Positions 18,761 to 26,202 of a stretch of DNA of 64,000 bases are shown here, one piece after another. This DNA comes from Methanocaldococcus infernus ME (GTDB taxonomy: Archaea > AGJL01 > Methanococci > Methanococcales > Methanocaldococcaceae), in contig NC_014122.1 in assembly GCF_000092305.1 (NCBI RefSeq), positions 1,227,390 to 1,291,389 on the forward strand. The letters are read 5' to 3'. How positions within the stretch are numbered: position 1 is the first letter of the stretch; each line of letters starts with the position of its first letter. The position numbers and the translations under genes are program-made. The notes under the pieces are model-generated. The model was not told the DNA's origin. It did not search any database and was given only the letters and a program-made list of their open reading frames with translations.

Positions 18761-19804
18761 ATGAAGTTTATAGTAACCACTCAGAGAGGTTTAGAGAATA
18801 CAGTAGTTAACCTACTAAAAGAAAAATATAAAAAAGATTTTAAGTTTGAAACATCTCCTGATGGATTTCATGGAGTAGTTATTATTGAGGGAGATGAAGA
18901 TATAAAAGAGAAACTTTTAGAGATTCCTGAGGTTGAGAGAGTCTTAAAAGTAGATTTTGAAGTAGAGCCAAAGTTTGAGAGCATTGTAAATATGGCTGAG
19001 AAGATAAAGGATTTTATTAAAGAGGATGAGAGCTTTGCAATAGAAACCAAAAAAAGAGGAGAGCATGATTTCAACTCTATAGATGTTAATAGAGTATTAG
19101 GGGCTAAGATAAAGGATTTAACTAATGCCTCTGTTGACCTCATCTATCCTGACAAGGTTGTTTATGTTGAGATTTTTAAGAATAGGGCTTACATTTGTAT
19201 AGAGGGAAGAGATGAATTTAAAAATAGAAAGTACACAAAGGAGAAGGAGAATGCAAGGAAGTTATTTAAGAGGGTTGTGATTGTCCAACTTCCTTACTTA
19301 GGAGAAAAGAAAGTTTGTAGAAAGTTTGGAGAAGCTATAGGAAGAGCTGCTCAGGGGTTTGAGGTTAAGGAGTTAATTATAGCTCCTAAGGAAAAGGTTA
19401 ATGCCTTTGAGCTAATGGAGTTTATTAAAGGGGTTCAGATTGGGCAGAAGTCAAGGCATGAGATTCAGAAAAGGGCTTATCCATTTAAAGTTAAAGAAGT
19501 TCCTATTTCAGTTCAAGATATGTACCAAGTATTTAGAGAAAAGAAGAGGAAGAATAGGTTAATAATTGTCACTGATCCTAAGGGAGAGGATATAAATAAA
19601 ATTAAGGATAAGTTGGCTAAGGACATGAGAGGGAAAAGAGAAATTATTGTTTTCTGTGGATCAAGGGAAGGAATACCAAGGGGAATATTAAGATTAGCTG
19701 ACTATGTTATAGACTTAGCTCCACATATGACATTTGCTACAGAGCATGCTATTCCATCAGCTCTAATAGCTCTTTGGAGTGTATATAATGAAAAGAGAGA
19801 GTAA
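18761..19804 (+). CDS. THUMP-domain RNA-binding protein (COG1818-like)
   Basis: 347 residues. The N-terminal ~160 residues are a THUMP domain (FIVTTQRGLENTV..., VDLIYPDKVVYVEIFKNRAYI), an RNA-binding module of tRNA-modifying enzymes. The C-terminal half (VPISVQDMYQVF, FCGSREGIPRGILRLADYVIDLAP, HAIPSALIALWSVYNE) resembles a SPOUT-like fold, in which a deep knot binds SAM. I infer an RNA methyltransferase or RNA-binding factor; the target is unknown. SD GGTGGGAAG before ATG 18761. Confidence 0.8.
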   Translation: MKFIVTTQRGLENTVVNLLKEKYKKDFKFETSPDGFHGVVIIEGDEDIKEKLLEIPEVERVLKVDFEVEPKFESIVNMAEKIKDFIKEDESFAIETKKRGEHDFNSIDVNRVLGAKIKDLTNASVDLIYPDKVVYVEIFKNRAYICIEGRDEFKNRKYTKEKENARKLFKRVVIVQLPYLGEKKVCRKFGEAIGRAAQGFEVKELIIAPKEKVNAFELMEFIKGVQIGQKSRHEIQKRAYPFKVKEVPISVQDMYQVFREKKRKNRLIIVTDPKGEDINKIKDKLAKDMRGKREIIVFCGSREGIPRGILRLADYVIDLAPHMTFATEHAIPSALIALWSVYNEKRE

Positions 19805-19826
19805 TTTTTTGTTTTTAGAGTTTTGC

Positions 19827-19884
19827 ACTGCACCCACTATGGGGTGCAGTTTTGATATACACCCTTCCCACTATGGAGAAGGGT
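19827..19884. repeat. Two tandem hairpins sharing the loop CCACTATGG
   Basis: Hairpin 1: ACTGCACCC (19827-19835) and GGGTGCAGT (19842-19850). Hairpin 2: ACCCTTC (19861-19867) and GAAGGGT (19878-19884), with CC/GG continuing inside. The stems differ but both end in CCACTATGG. The pair lies 22 bp after the THUMP gene stop and ahead of the TATA-like element of tsr3 (~19914), so it is probably in the 3' UTR of the former or a separate small RNA. Confidence 0.6.
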
Positions 19885-19970
19885 AAAAATCTAATATTAA
19901 GTTTTTATGATAATGATATAAAAGCTTTTAAGTTTTAAGCTTTTAAATTAACAGTTGTTAGGTTTTGGTT

Positions 19971-20495
19971 ATGAAACTTTATATATATCATGCTAATCAA
20001 TGTCATCCTAAGAAATGTACTTCCCTAAAGATGAAGAAGTTAGGAAAAGCTATAATATTAAATAAGCCTAATCTAATTCCAAAGCACTCTTTAATTCTAA
20101 ATCCTTACTCAAAAAAAGCCCTCTCTCCAGAGGATAGGGAGATAGTTGAAAAATTTGGAATCACTGGATTAGACTGTTCTTGGAATGATGCTGAAAACAT
20201 CCTAAAAAAGTTTAGATTTAAGAATCAGAGAGCTCTCCCCTATTTAGTTGCCTGTAACCCTGTAAATTATGGAAAACCTTGCTTACTCTCAACCTTGGAA
20301 GCCTTTATAGCAGCTCTCTATATAACCAATTTTAAAGACTTGGCTTATGAATTAACAAAATGTTTTAAATGGGCAGAAACATTTATAAAGGTTAATTATA
20401 ATTTATTGGAAAGTTATTCTAAGGCTAAAGATTCCAAGGAAGTGGTTGAGATACAAAACAAATACTTAGAAAAAATAAGCCTTAAGGTGAAATAA
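19971..20495 (+). CDS. tsr3: 16S rRNA aminocarboxypropyltransferase Tsr3
   Basis: 174 residues from ATG 19971 (TTG 19965 is an alternative). Begins with the family motif [15 protein letters not shown] and contains GLDCSW and [12 protein letters not shown]...[12 protein letters not shown], as in DUF367/Tsr3. The enzyme transfers the 3-amino-3-carboxypropyl group of SAM to a pseudouridine of the small-subunit rRNA. Its TAA shares its last A with the ATG of eL40. Confidence 0.93.
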   Translation: MKLYIYHANQCHPKKCTSLKMKKLGKAIILNKPNLIPKHSLILNPYSKKALSPEDREIVEKFGITGLDCSWNDAENILKKFRFKNQRALPYLVACNPVNYGKPCLLSTLEAFIAALYITNFKDLAYELTKCFKWAETFIKVNYNLLESYSKAKDSKEVVEIQNKYLEKISLKVK

Positions 20496-20638
20496 TGCCT
20501 TTTGAAGAAGCTATAAAGAGAATATTTATGAAAAAGATATGTATGAGATGTAATGCAAGAAATCCATGGAAAGCTGAGAAGTGTAGAAAGTGTGGCTATA
20601 AAGGGTTAAGACCAAAGGCTAAGGAGCCAAGAGGATAA
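20495..20638 (+). CDS. rpl40e: 50S ribosomal protein eL40
   Basis: 47 residues, a very small gene. CMRCNAR...CRKCG is the zinc-binding C4 set of eL40, with the basic surroundings expected ([23 protein letters not shown]). ATG 20495 overlaps the tsr3 stop by one base; the upstream GGTGA of the tsr3 end serves as SD. Archaeal eL40 has no ubiquitin fusion, as here. Confidence 0.95.
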   Translation: MPFEEAIKRIFMKKICMRCNARNPWKAEKCRKCGYKGLRPKAKEPRG

Positions 20639-20680
20639 CTTATTTATATCACTTTACTCTTTAATTATCTAAAACTTTTT

Positions 20681-20729
20681 AGGGGCAATACCTCCGGATT
20701 GCCCTATTTTTTAAATAGATGAAGGAGGG
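20681..20729 (+). promoter_or_regulatory. L7Ae leader hairpin able to pair with the SD
   Basis: GGGCAAT (20683-20689) pairs with ATTGCCC (20698-20704); the 8-nt loop is ACCTCCGG. The loop CCTCC (20691-20695) is exactly complementary to GGAGG (20724-20728), the SD of L7Ae, so an H-type pseudoknot could hide the ribosome binding site. A TATA-like TTTATATC at 20643-20650 places the transcription start before the hairpin. I see no K-turn in it. Confidence 0.5.
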
Positions 20730-20735
20730 ATAGAA

Positions 20736-21089
20736 ATGGCAATATATGTTAAGTTTAAAGTTCCAGAGGATTTACAAAAAGAGCTTTTAGATGCTGTAGC
20801 TAAAGCAGAGAAGATAAGAAAAGGAGCTAATGAGGTTACTAAAGCAGTTGAGAGGAAACAGGCTAAGCTTGTTATCATAGCTGAAGATGTCAAGCCAGAG
20901 GAGATAGTTGCTCACCTTCCAGTTTTATGTGAAGAAAAAGGAATTCCTTATGCTTATGTAGCTTCAAAACAAGATTTAGGAAAGGCTGCAGGAATTGAAG
21001 TTGCTGCCTCTTCAGTAGCTATTATAAAGCCAGCAAATGAAGAAGAGTTAAATGCACTAATTGAAAAAATAAATGCTCTTAAACAATAA
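20736..21089 (+). CDS. rpl7ae: Ribosomal protein L7Ae (eL8), K-turn binding protein
   Basis: 117 residues; classic L7Ae ([51 protein letters not shown]). It is a large-subunit protein and also a core protein of box C/D and H/ACA sRNPs and RNase P, through K-turn recognition; this makes it a partner for the guide RNA proposed at 5907-5976. SD GGAGGGA 6 nt before ATG 20736. First of an L7Ae-eS28-eL24 cluster. Confidence 0.97.
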   Translation: MAIYVKFKVPEDLQKELLDAVAKAEKIRKGANEVTKAVERKQAKLVIIAEDVKPEEIVAHLPVLCEEKGIPYAYVASKQDLGKAAGIEVAASSVAIIKPANEEELNALIEKINALKQ

Positions 21090-21167
21090 ATTATTTATAT
21101 TCTTTTTATTTTATTTTAAGAATAATAAAATTAAAATTTTTTAAAATATTTTTAAGGTGTTTAAAAC

Positions 21168-21395
21168 ATGGAAGATGAATTTGTATATAAAGGAGCTGTA
21201 GCTGCTGAGGTTATAGAAATTGTTGGGAGAACAGGAGTTACAGGAGAGATTGTACAAGTTAGATGTAAAATCTTAGGAGGAAAAGATGCTGGTAGAGTTT
21301 TAGTTAGGAATGTTAAAGGTCCTGTTAAGGTTGGAGACATAATTATGCTAAGAGAAACAGAGAGAGAGGCAAGACCATTAGATAGAAGAAGATAA
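21168..21395 (+). CDS. rps28e: 30S ribosomal protein eS28
   Basis: 75 residues with [24 protein letters not shown] and the C-terminal [15 protein letters not shown], the hallmark end of eS28. SD AAGGTG before ATG 21168. Gene order after L7Ae and before eL24 is the usual archaeal one. Confidence 0.97.
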   Translation: MEDEFVYKGAVAAEVIEIVGRTGVTGEIVQVRCKILGGKDAGRVLVRNVKGPVKVGDIIMLRETEREARPLDRRR

Positions 21396-21410
21396 ATAAA
21401 AGGTGATGAA

Positions 21411-21620
21411 ATGCCAGAATGGAAAAAGTGTAGCTTTTGTGGCTATGAGATAGAGCCAGGAACTGGAAAGATGTATGTTGAGAAGGATGGAACAGTTCTT
21501 TACTTCTGTTCCTCAAAGTGTGAAAAGAACTATAGAATGGGAAGAAACCCAAGAAAGTTAAAATGGACTAAAATTTACCAAGACTTAAAAGCTGAGTTAA
21601 AGCAGGCTCAGCAAAAATAA
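21411..21620 (+). CDS. rpl24e: 50S ribosomal protein eL24
   Basis: 69 residues; zinc-ribbon C-x2-C ... C-x3-C ([23 protein letters not shown]) followed by NPRKLKWT, typical of eL24. SD AAAGGTGATG before ATG 21411, 15 bp after the eS28 stop. Confidence 0.96.
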   Translation: MPEWKKCSFCGYEIEPGTGKMYVEKDGTVLYFCSSKCEKNYRMGRNPRKLKWTKIYQDLKAELKQAQQK

Positions 21621-21670
21621 ATTAAATTTTTTTATTATTAAATATTTATAAAACTAAATAAAGTGATATT

Positions 21671-22600
21671 ATGAACCTCATTGACCTCTTCTCTGGCTGT
21701 GGTGGCTTTAGCAAGGGTTTCTTAGATCAGGGATTTAATATCTTAGGAGCTATTGAAAACTTTAAACCAGCTGTAGAAACCTATATTTACAACATTAAAG
21801 CTAAGGTTTGGATGGAAGATATTAAAAGAGTTCCTCCTAAGGCATTTGACAAGTTTATAGGAGAGGAGAAAGTTGATCTTATCATTGGCTCTCCTCCCTG
21901 TGAGCCATTTACTAAGGCTAACCCACTTATAAGGGATAGGGTTGAAGATAGGCTATACAAAGATAAGAGAGGGATCTTAACCCTAACTTTTATAGAGTAT
22001 GTAAAATACTTCTCACAAAAAAATGAAGACTTAATTTTTATTATGGAGAATGTTCCACAAATTAAAGAGCTTAAAAGTGAGCTAAAGGAACTTTTTGGAG
22101 AAGTAGGATTTAAGATTTATTTTAATCTCTTAAGAGCTGAGCACTATGGAAATCCATCAATAAGGGCAAGGATGTTTATATCAAACATTAAATTAAAGCC
22201 TAAGAAAGGGAAGAAAGTTGTGGTGGAAGAAGCTTTAAAAGATATTCCAAAGGATGCTAAGAATCATGAGATAAAAAAGCTCTCTAAGGATAAGTTGGAG
22301 AAGATAAAAAGATTAAAGTGGGGAGAGGCACTATATAGATTTAGAGGGAAGAGTAAGGTTATGCAGAATTGGATAAGGCTACATCCTAAAAAGTTAGCTC
22401 CAACTGTGAAGGGGAAGGTTAGATTTATCCATCCATATGAAGATAGGTTACTAACTGTTAGAGAGCAGGCAAGGCTAATGAGTTATCCTGATGACTTTGT
22501 CTTCTTTGGAGGTAGAGAGGTTCAATATAACCAAATTGGTGAAAGTGTTCCTCCTTGTTTAAGTAGAGCTATAGCTAACTACCTTAAGGTGAGAGCATAA
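21671..22600 (+). CDS. DNA (cytosine-5)-methyltransferase, solitary
   Basis: 309 residues. Motif I DLFSGCGGFSKGF, motif IV GSPPCEPF with catalytic Cys, motif VI ENV, motif VIII-like SIRARMFI, and C-terminal motifs IX/X (APTVKG, REQARLMSYPDDF, QIGESVPP). Motif IV reads PPCE rather than the usual PPCQ. The target-recognition region is short. No restriction enzyme gene is near, so it is an orphan methyltransferase; it resembles the orphan C5 enzyme of M. jannaschii. It overlaps the proposed ATA start of rio2. Confidence 0.9.
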   Translation: MNLIDLFSGCGGFSKGFLDQGFNILGAIENFKPAVETYIYNIKAKVWMEDIKRVPPKAFDKFIGEEKVDLIIGSPPCEPFTKANPLIRDRVEDRLYKDKRGILTLTFIEYVKYFSQKNEDLIFIMENVPQIKELKSELKELFGEVGFKIYFNLLRAEHYGNPSIRARMFISNIKLKPKKGKKVVVEEALKDIPKDAKNHEIKKLSKDKLEKIKRLKWGEALYRFRGKSKVMQNWIRLHPKKLAPTVKGKVRFIHPYEDRLLTVREQARLMSYPDDFVFFGGREVQYNQIGESVPPCLSRAIANYLKVRA

Positions 22601-23478
22601 TAACTAAGTTATTAAAAGCTTTAAAGGAAGCTAAAGATGAAGACTTTAAAGTTTTAAGGGTTATAGAGTTACTAATGAGATATCATGAATGGGTTCCCTT
22701 GGATGAGATTGTTAGAAAGGCTAAGATGCCAGAGAAAGATGTTCTCTATAGGTTGAATAGGCTAAGTAAGTTTGAGTTTGTTGTTAGATCAACCTATGGC
22801 TATGCTGTTTCTATGGGAGGTTATGATGCCTTAGCAATTAATGCACTTGTTAAAAAAGGGATTCTAAAGGCTATAGGAAATAAGTTAGGGGTTGGAAAGG
22901 AAGGGGATGTTTATAATGTTCTTCTCAATGATGATAGAGTAGCTGTTCTAAAGTTTCATAAGCATGGAAGAACTTGCTTCACAAGGGGGAAGAGATATAG
23001 AGATTATTTAGCAGATAAGCATCATATAAGTTGGCTTTATGTTTCAAGATTGTCAGCTGAGAGAGAGTTTAATATTCTAAATGAGCTCTACCCATTGGTT
23101 AAGGTACCAGAGCCAATAGCTTGGAATAGACATGCTATCATTATGGGAAAGGTTGAAGGGGAAGAGCTTAAGAGAATAGATTTATCAGAGTTCTTATCAA
23201 GGGAAGAGATTGAAGAGCTATTTTGGAAGATTATTGAAGAGGTTAAAAAGGCTTATAAAATTGGTTATATTCATGGAGACTTAAGTGAGTTTAATATAAT
23301 CTACAATGGAGAGGACTTTGTTATCATAGACTGGCCTCAGGCTGTTCCAACCTATCATCCAGAGGCAAGGTTTTATTTAAAGAGAGATATAGAGAATGTT
23401 GTGAGATACTTTAAAAAGTATAAAGTGGAGAAGGATGTTGATGAACTTTTCAAGTATATAACTGAGGTGAAAGATTGA
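22597..23478 (+). CDS. rio2: RIO2 serine protein kinase, apparently started at ATA
   Basis: About 293 residues. N-terminal winged helix (LLKALKEAKDEDFKVLRVIELL onward in short form), glycine loop GVGKEGDVYNV, catalytic Lys in AVLKFHKHG, catalytic loop HGDLSEFNI and metal site IIDWPQA are all present. Rio2 acts in maturation of the small ribosomal subunit. The first standard start in frame is ATG 22675, which would cut 26 residues from the conserved winged helix. The open frame runs up to ATA 22597 and ATA 22600, 4 and 7 nt behind GGTGA; ATA 22597 overlaps the methyltransferase stop as ATAA. Confidence 0.88.
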   Translation: MITKLLKALKEAKDEDFKVLRVIELLMRYHEWVPLDEIVRKAKMPEKDVLYRLNRLSKFEFVVRSTYGYAVSMGGYDALAINALVKKGILKAIGNKLGVGKEGDVYNVLLNDDRVAVLKFHKHGRTCFTRGKRYRDYLADKHHISWLYVSRLSAEREFNILNELYPLVKVPEPIAWNRHAIIMGKVEGEELKRIDLSEFLSREEIEELFWKIIEEVKKAYKIGYIHGDLSEFNIIYNGEDFVIIDWPQAVPTYHPEARFYLKRDIENVVRYFKKYKVEKDVDELFKYITEVKD

Positions 23479-24383
23479 GAAAATTTTTACTTATTTTTTT
23501 AGCCTTCTTTATCATACTTTCAGGATGTACAACAACAAAGGAGGAAAAGGTTAGCTTAAATCTCTATCCATTAGATAAAATAGAGTCTTTAAAGTGTAAC
23601 ATTATTTTAGAGATGGGAGGGAAAAATATTAGTGGAGTTTGTGAATTTGATGACAATAGATACTATTTTTACAAAGATAATGTAACTTTAACATATTTCT
23701 ATAACAACACTTTCATTAAAAAGGGAGAAAATAGTAGTATAAAAATAATCTACATTAACTTTAAGCATGATTTAGATAAAATAAATGCTATTAAAAACCT
23801 TCTCCTTCCATTATATGACAATGAAACCTTTAAAACTGAGAAGGTTGAGAGGAAAGATAACTATATCTATGTCCTAAGGGTTAGAAAATATAGTAATGTA
23901 TCCATTGGATACTATATAAAAGATGGCTTGCCAGAGATTATAGACTTGGGTGGAGGAAATAAAATATATATCAAGTACATTGAGATAAATAAGGAGATAA
24001 AGCCAAAGATCTATGACATAAATGCCAGCACTTTGGTAGTTTATGCCAATGTATCCAACATATCAAAGATAAAGAAATATTTAGCCTTTAAACCTATCCT
24101 ATTTAATGTCTCTATAGAATCTTTAGTTTATGCTAATAGAGAGAATAAAAGTATGCTAAAAATAGCTGGTAAGTTTAAAAATAAAACTGTTGTAATTAGT
24201 GAGGAATATCCTTACAATGGCTCTATTTACCTCCCTTTATATGTGAATGTTAGCTATGACAATGTTGAAGCATACTACAATCCTTTAGGTGGCTATCTCC
24301 TCACCCTAATTAACAATACATTTATTAAGATCTATGCTGATAATGAAACTGCTATAGAACTTTTGAAAACCAAGATAGGGTGA
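23475..24383 (+). CDS. Lipoprotein of unknown function
   Basis: 302 residues from TTG 23475, which overlaps the rio2 stop as TTGA and has GGTGA upstream. Signal peptide with lipobox LSGC (Cys18). The mature part is beta-rich and asparagine-rich with many N-x-S/T sequons (possible N-glycosylation), and shows two loosely similar halves, suggesting a LolA/LppX-like carrier fold, but this is only an impression. No family recognised. Ends 5 bp before the chosen purE start. Confidence 0.65.
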   Translation: MRKFLLIFLAFFIILSGCTTTKEEKVSLNLYPLDKIESLKCNIILEMGGKNISGVCEFDDNRYYFYKDNVTLTYFYNNTFIKKGENSSIKIIYINFKHDLDKINAIKNLLLPLYDNETFKTEKVERKDNYIYVLRVRKYSNVSIGYYIKDGLPEIIDLGGGNKIYIKYIEINKEIKPKIYDINASTLVVYANVSNISKIKKYLAFKPILFNVSIESLVYANRENKSMLKIAGKFKNKTVVISEEYPYNGSIYLPLYVNVSYDNVEAYYNPLGGYLLTLINNTFIKIYADNETAIELLKTKIG

Positions 24384-24388
24384 AATCT

Positions 24389-24904
24389 TTGGCTAAAGTA
24401 GGAATAATCATGGGGAGTGACTCAGACCTTCCAATTTTAAAAGATGCTGCTAAAACCCTTGAAGAGCTTGGCATAGACTATATTATGACAATAGCTTCAG
24501 CACATAGAACTCCTGAGAGGGTTGTTAAGTGCATAAAAGAGTTTGAGGAGAAAGAGGTAGAAGTCATCATAGCTGGAGCTGGTGGAGCTGCTCATCTTCC
24601 AGGGGTTGTAGCTTCTCTAACTATTCTACCAGTTATAGGAGTTCCAATTAAATCAACCTTACAGGGACTTGACTCACTATTGTCTATTGTTCAAATGCCT
24701 TCTGGTATTCCAGTGGCTACAGTAGCCATAAATAATGCCAAAAATGCAGCTCTCTTGGCTGCTGAAATACTTGGAATAAAGTATGATGATGTAAGGGAGA
24801 AGTTGATTGAGTATAGAAAGAAAATGAAAGAGAGTGTAGAGAAAAAGGGCGAACTTTTAGAGAAGTTAGGTTATGAAGAATACTTAGAAAAATACAAGAA
24901 ATAA
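24389..24904 (+). CDS. purE: N5-carboxyaminoimidazole ribonucleotide mutase PurE
   Basis: 171 residues from TTG 24389, chosen because GGTGA lies 5 nt upstream and the product then starts [16 protein letters not shown] 24380 overlaps that SD. Motifs [32 protein letters not shown] and GVPI are the PurE active site. It acts in de novo purine synthesis (carboxylation step). Confidence 0.95.
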   Translation: MAKVGIIMGSDSDLPILKDAAKTLEELGIDYIMTIASAHRTPERVVKCIKEFEEKEVEVIIAGAGGAAHLPGVVASLTILPVIGVPIKSTLQGLDSLLSIVQMPSGIPVATVAINNAKNAALLAAEILGIKYDDVREKLIEYRKKMKESVEKKGELLEKLGYEEYLEKYKK

Positions 24905-24931
24905 AATATTAAAATAAATAAAATAGAAAAC

Positions 24932-24964
24932 TTTATATACAACTTTTATAATTCTTTATTTTGC
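24932..24964 (+). promoter_or_regulatory. Promoter of the tRNA-Thr/Pro/Tyr cluster
   Basis: Box A TTTATATA at 24932-24939 and TGC (box B) at 24962-24964, within TTTGCTC as in the tRNA-Ile promoter. Drives the three closely spaced tRNAs that follow. Confidence 0.7.
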
Positions 24965-24975
24965 TCAGGTTCGGA

Positions 24976-25052
24976 GCCTCGGTGGCTCAGCCTGGTAGAG
25001 CGCCTGACTTGTAATCAGGTGGTCGGGGGTTCAAATCCCCCCCGGGGCTCCA
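24976..25052 (+). tRNA. tRNA-Thr (TGT), CCA encoded
   Basis: Acceptor GCCTCGG pairs with CCGGGGC (one G-T pair); anticodon stem CCTGA/TCAGG with loop CTTGTAA, anticodon TGT. Discriminator T at 25049, typical of archaeal tRNA-Thr, then CCA 25050-25052. Confidence 0.95.
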
Positions 25053-25066
25053 ATCCTTGCCCATGT

Positions 25067-25144
25067 GGGCCTGTGGGGTAGCCTGGTCTATCCTTTGGGA
25101 TTTGGGATCCTGAGACCCCAGTTCAAATCTGGGCAGGCCCACCA
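25067..25144 (+). tRNA. tRNA-Pro (TGG), CCA encoded
   Basis: Acceptor GGGCCTG pairs with CAGGCCC; anticodon loop TTTGGGA with anticodon TGG followed by G37. The anticodon stem has two wobble pairs. Discriminator A at 25141, CCA 25142-25144. 14 bp after tRNA-Thr. Confidence 0.93.
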
Positions 25145-25153
25145 TTTCCCTGT

Positions 25154-25230
25154 CCCGCGGTAGTTCAGCCTGGTAGAACGGGGGACTGTAGATCCCCATG
25201 TCGCTGGTTCAAATCCGGCCCGCGGGACCA
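25154..25230 (+). tRNA. tRNA-Tyr (GTA), CCA encoded
   Basis: Acceptor CCCGCGG pairs with CCGCGGG, starting with C1-G72 as in archaeal tRNA-Tyr; anticodon stem GGGGA/TCCCC with loop CTGTAGA, anticodon GTA. Discriminator A at 25227, CCA 25228-25230. Confidence 0.96.
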
Positions 25231-25252
25231 TTAAAATCCTTTCAACCGAAAA

Positions 25253-25291
25253 GTATATATATAACAAAAGCTTATTTGTTGTACCAACAAA
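25253..25291 (+). promoter_or_regulatory. tRNA-Lys/5S promoter with a palindrome at the start region
   Basis: TATATATATAAC at 25253-25264 is a strong box A. About 25 nt on lies a 17-nt inverted repeat, TTTGTTG-TAC-CAACAAA (25275-25291), just where transcription should begin, 9 bp ahead of tRNA-Lys. It may be an operator or part of leader processing. Confidence 0.5.
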
Positions 25292-25299
25292 CCTTAAGT

Positions 25300-25373
25300 G
25301 GGCCCGTAGCTCAGCCTGGCAGAGCGCCTGGCTTTTAACCAGGTGGTCGGGGGTTCAAATCCCCTCGGGCCCG
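25300..25373 (+). tRNA. tRNA-Lys (TTT)
   Basis: Acceptor GGGCCCG pairs with CGGGCCC; anticodon stem CCTGG/CCAGG with loop CTTTTAA, anticodon TTT. Discriminator G at 25373; CCA is not encoded. The 5S gene begins about 2 nt later, so both are cut from one transcript. Confidence 0.95.
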
Positions 25374-25375
25374 CT

Positions 25376-25496
25376 TGGTACGGCGGCCATAGCGGGGGGG
25401 CTACACCCGATCCCATTCCGAACTCGGAAGTTAAGCCCCCCAGCGATGCCCCGAGTACTGCCTTCTGGCGGGAAAGGGGCGACGCCGCCGGCCACC
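25376..25496 (+). rRNA. rrf: 5S ribosomal RNA
   Basis: About 121 nt. The 5' end TGGTACGGCGG pairs with the 3' end CCGCCGGCCA, and the interior has the conserved CCCATTCCGAACTCGGAAGTTAAGC-type loop B/helix III region (here split: positions ~25412-25436) and the GGGCGACGCC end. Linked to tRNAs rather than to 16S/23S, as in the separate 5S-tRNA cluster of M. jannaschii. Ends are estimated to within a few bases. Confidence 0.95.
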
Positions 25497-25540
25497 TTTT
25501 TATTATATTAATTATTCTCAAGGAAATCCTTGGCTTATAT

Positions 25541-25618
25541 GCCCTGGTGGTGTAGCCCGGCCTATCATACGGGACTGTCACTCCCGTGACTCGGGTTCAA
25601 ATCCCGGCCAGGGCGCCA
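25541..25618 (+). tRNA. tRNA-Asp (GTC), CCA encoded
   Basis: Acceptor GCCCTGG pairs with CCAGGGC; anticodon stem CGGGA/TCCCG with loop CTGTCAC, anticodon GTC. Discriminator G at 25615, CCA 25616-25618. Last gene of the stable-RNA cluster, 44 bp after 5S. Confidence 0.96.
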
Positions 25619-25671
25619 ATATTTTTTATTATTAATCATTATATCCATGAATTCTTTTATAGTGATTAACA

Positions 25672-26202
25672 ATGCTAAAGTTTCTTATTAAACACCTATT
25701 TTTTAACAACAATAATAAAGAGCCAACAGAAACTGAGAAAATTAAGTTAGATAACTGTATTTGCTGTGAACTCTGCTTATCAGTTTGCCCAACTGAAGCC
25801 ATTTCTCTTTTTAAATACTCTAAGGTTATTTGTGAATACTGTAAGCTCTGTGAAGATATTTGTAAAAAGAAATATTGTGAAAGCTGTGGCTACTGTTCTC
25901 TATTTTGTCCCCTCATCTATATAAAGAACTTAACCCCTAAGCCAAAAACTCCAGTTATTGATAAAAAATCTTGTGTAAGTTGTGGCCTATGTAGCTGTGA
26001 AGCCATAGACATTAAAAATAAAAAAATTGATGAAGATAAGTGTAACCTTTGCCTGTCCTGTGTAGAGAAGTGTCCTATGTTGGCTATAAAAACTCCTGAG
26101 GAGTATGTAAAAAGCTTATTTATAAAAGTTGATTATGATAAATGTATATTCTGTAGAGCATGTGAGGAAATATGTCCAATAAAGAATTTAGAGAAAGGAT
26201 AA
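25672..26202 (+). CDS. Polyferredoxin with multiple [4Fe-4S] motifs
   Basis: 176 residues with about six cysteine clusters: CICCELCLSVCP, CEYCKLCEDIC, CESCGYCSLFCP, an abbreviated CVSCGLCSCEA, CNLCLSCVEKCP and CIFCRACEEICP. It should carry electrons between redox enzymes. It resembles polyferredoxin subunits of energy-converting hydrogenase B (Ehb), but no hydrogenase genes are near, so I leave the symbol blank. Its last 31 bp overlap the start of bioF in another frame. Confidence 0.85.
   Translation: MLKFLIKHLFFNNNNKEPTETEKIKLDNCICCELCLSVCPTEAISLFKYSKVICEYCKLCEDICKKKYCESCGYCSLFCPLIYIKNLTPKPKTPVIDKKSCVSCGLCSCEAIDIKNKKIDEDKCNLCLSCVEKCPMLAIKTPEEYVKSLFIKVDYDKCIFCRACEEICPIKNLEKG

Noticed and set aside
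20681-20706. K-turn in the L7Ae leader
   Set aside because: The stem is regular and there is no tandem GA with a three-base bulge; only the loop-SD complementarity is notable.
25294-25581. Open frame on the minus strand across tRNA-Lys and 5S rRNA
   Set aside because: It is a translation of structured RNA genes; the reading frame is an accident of their high GC content.
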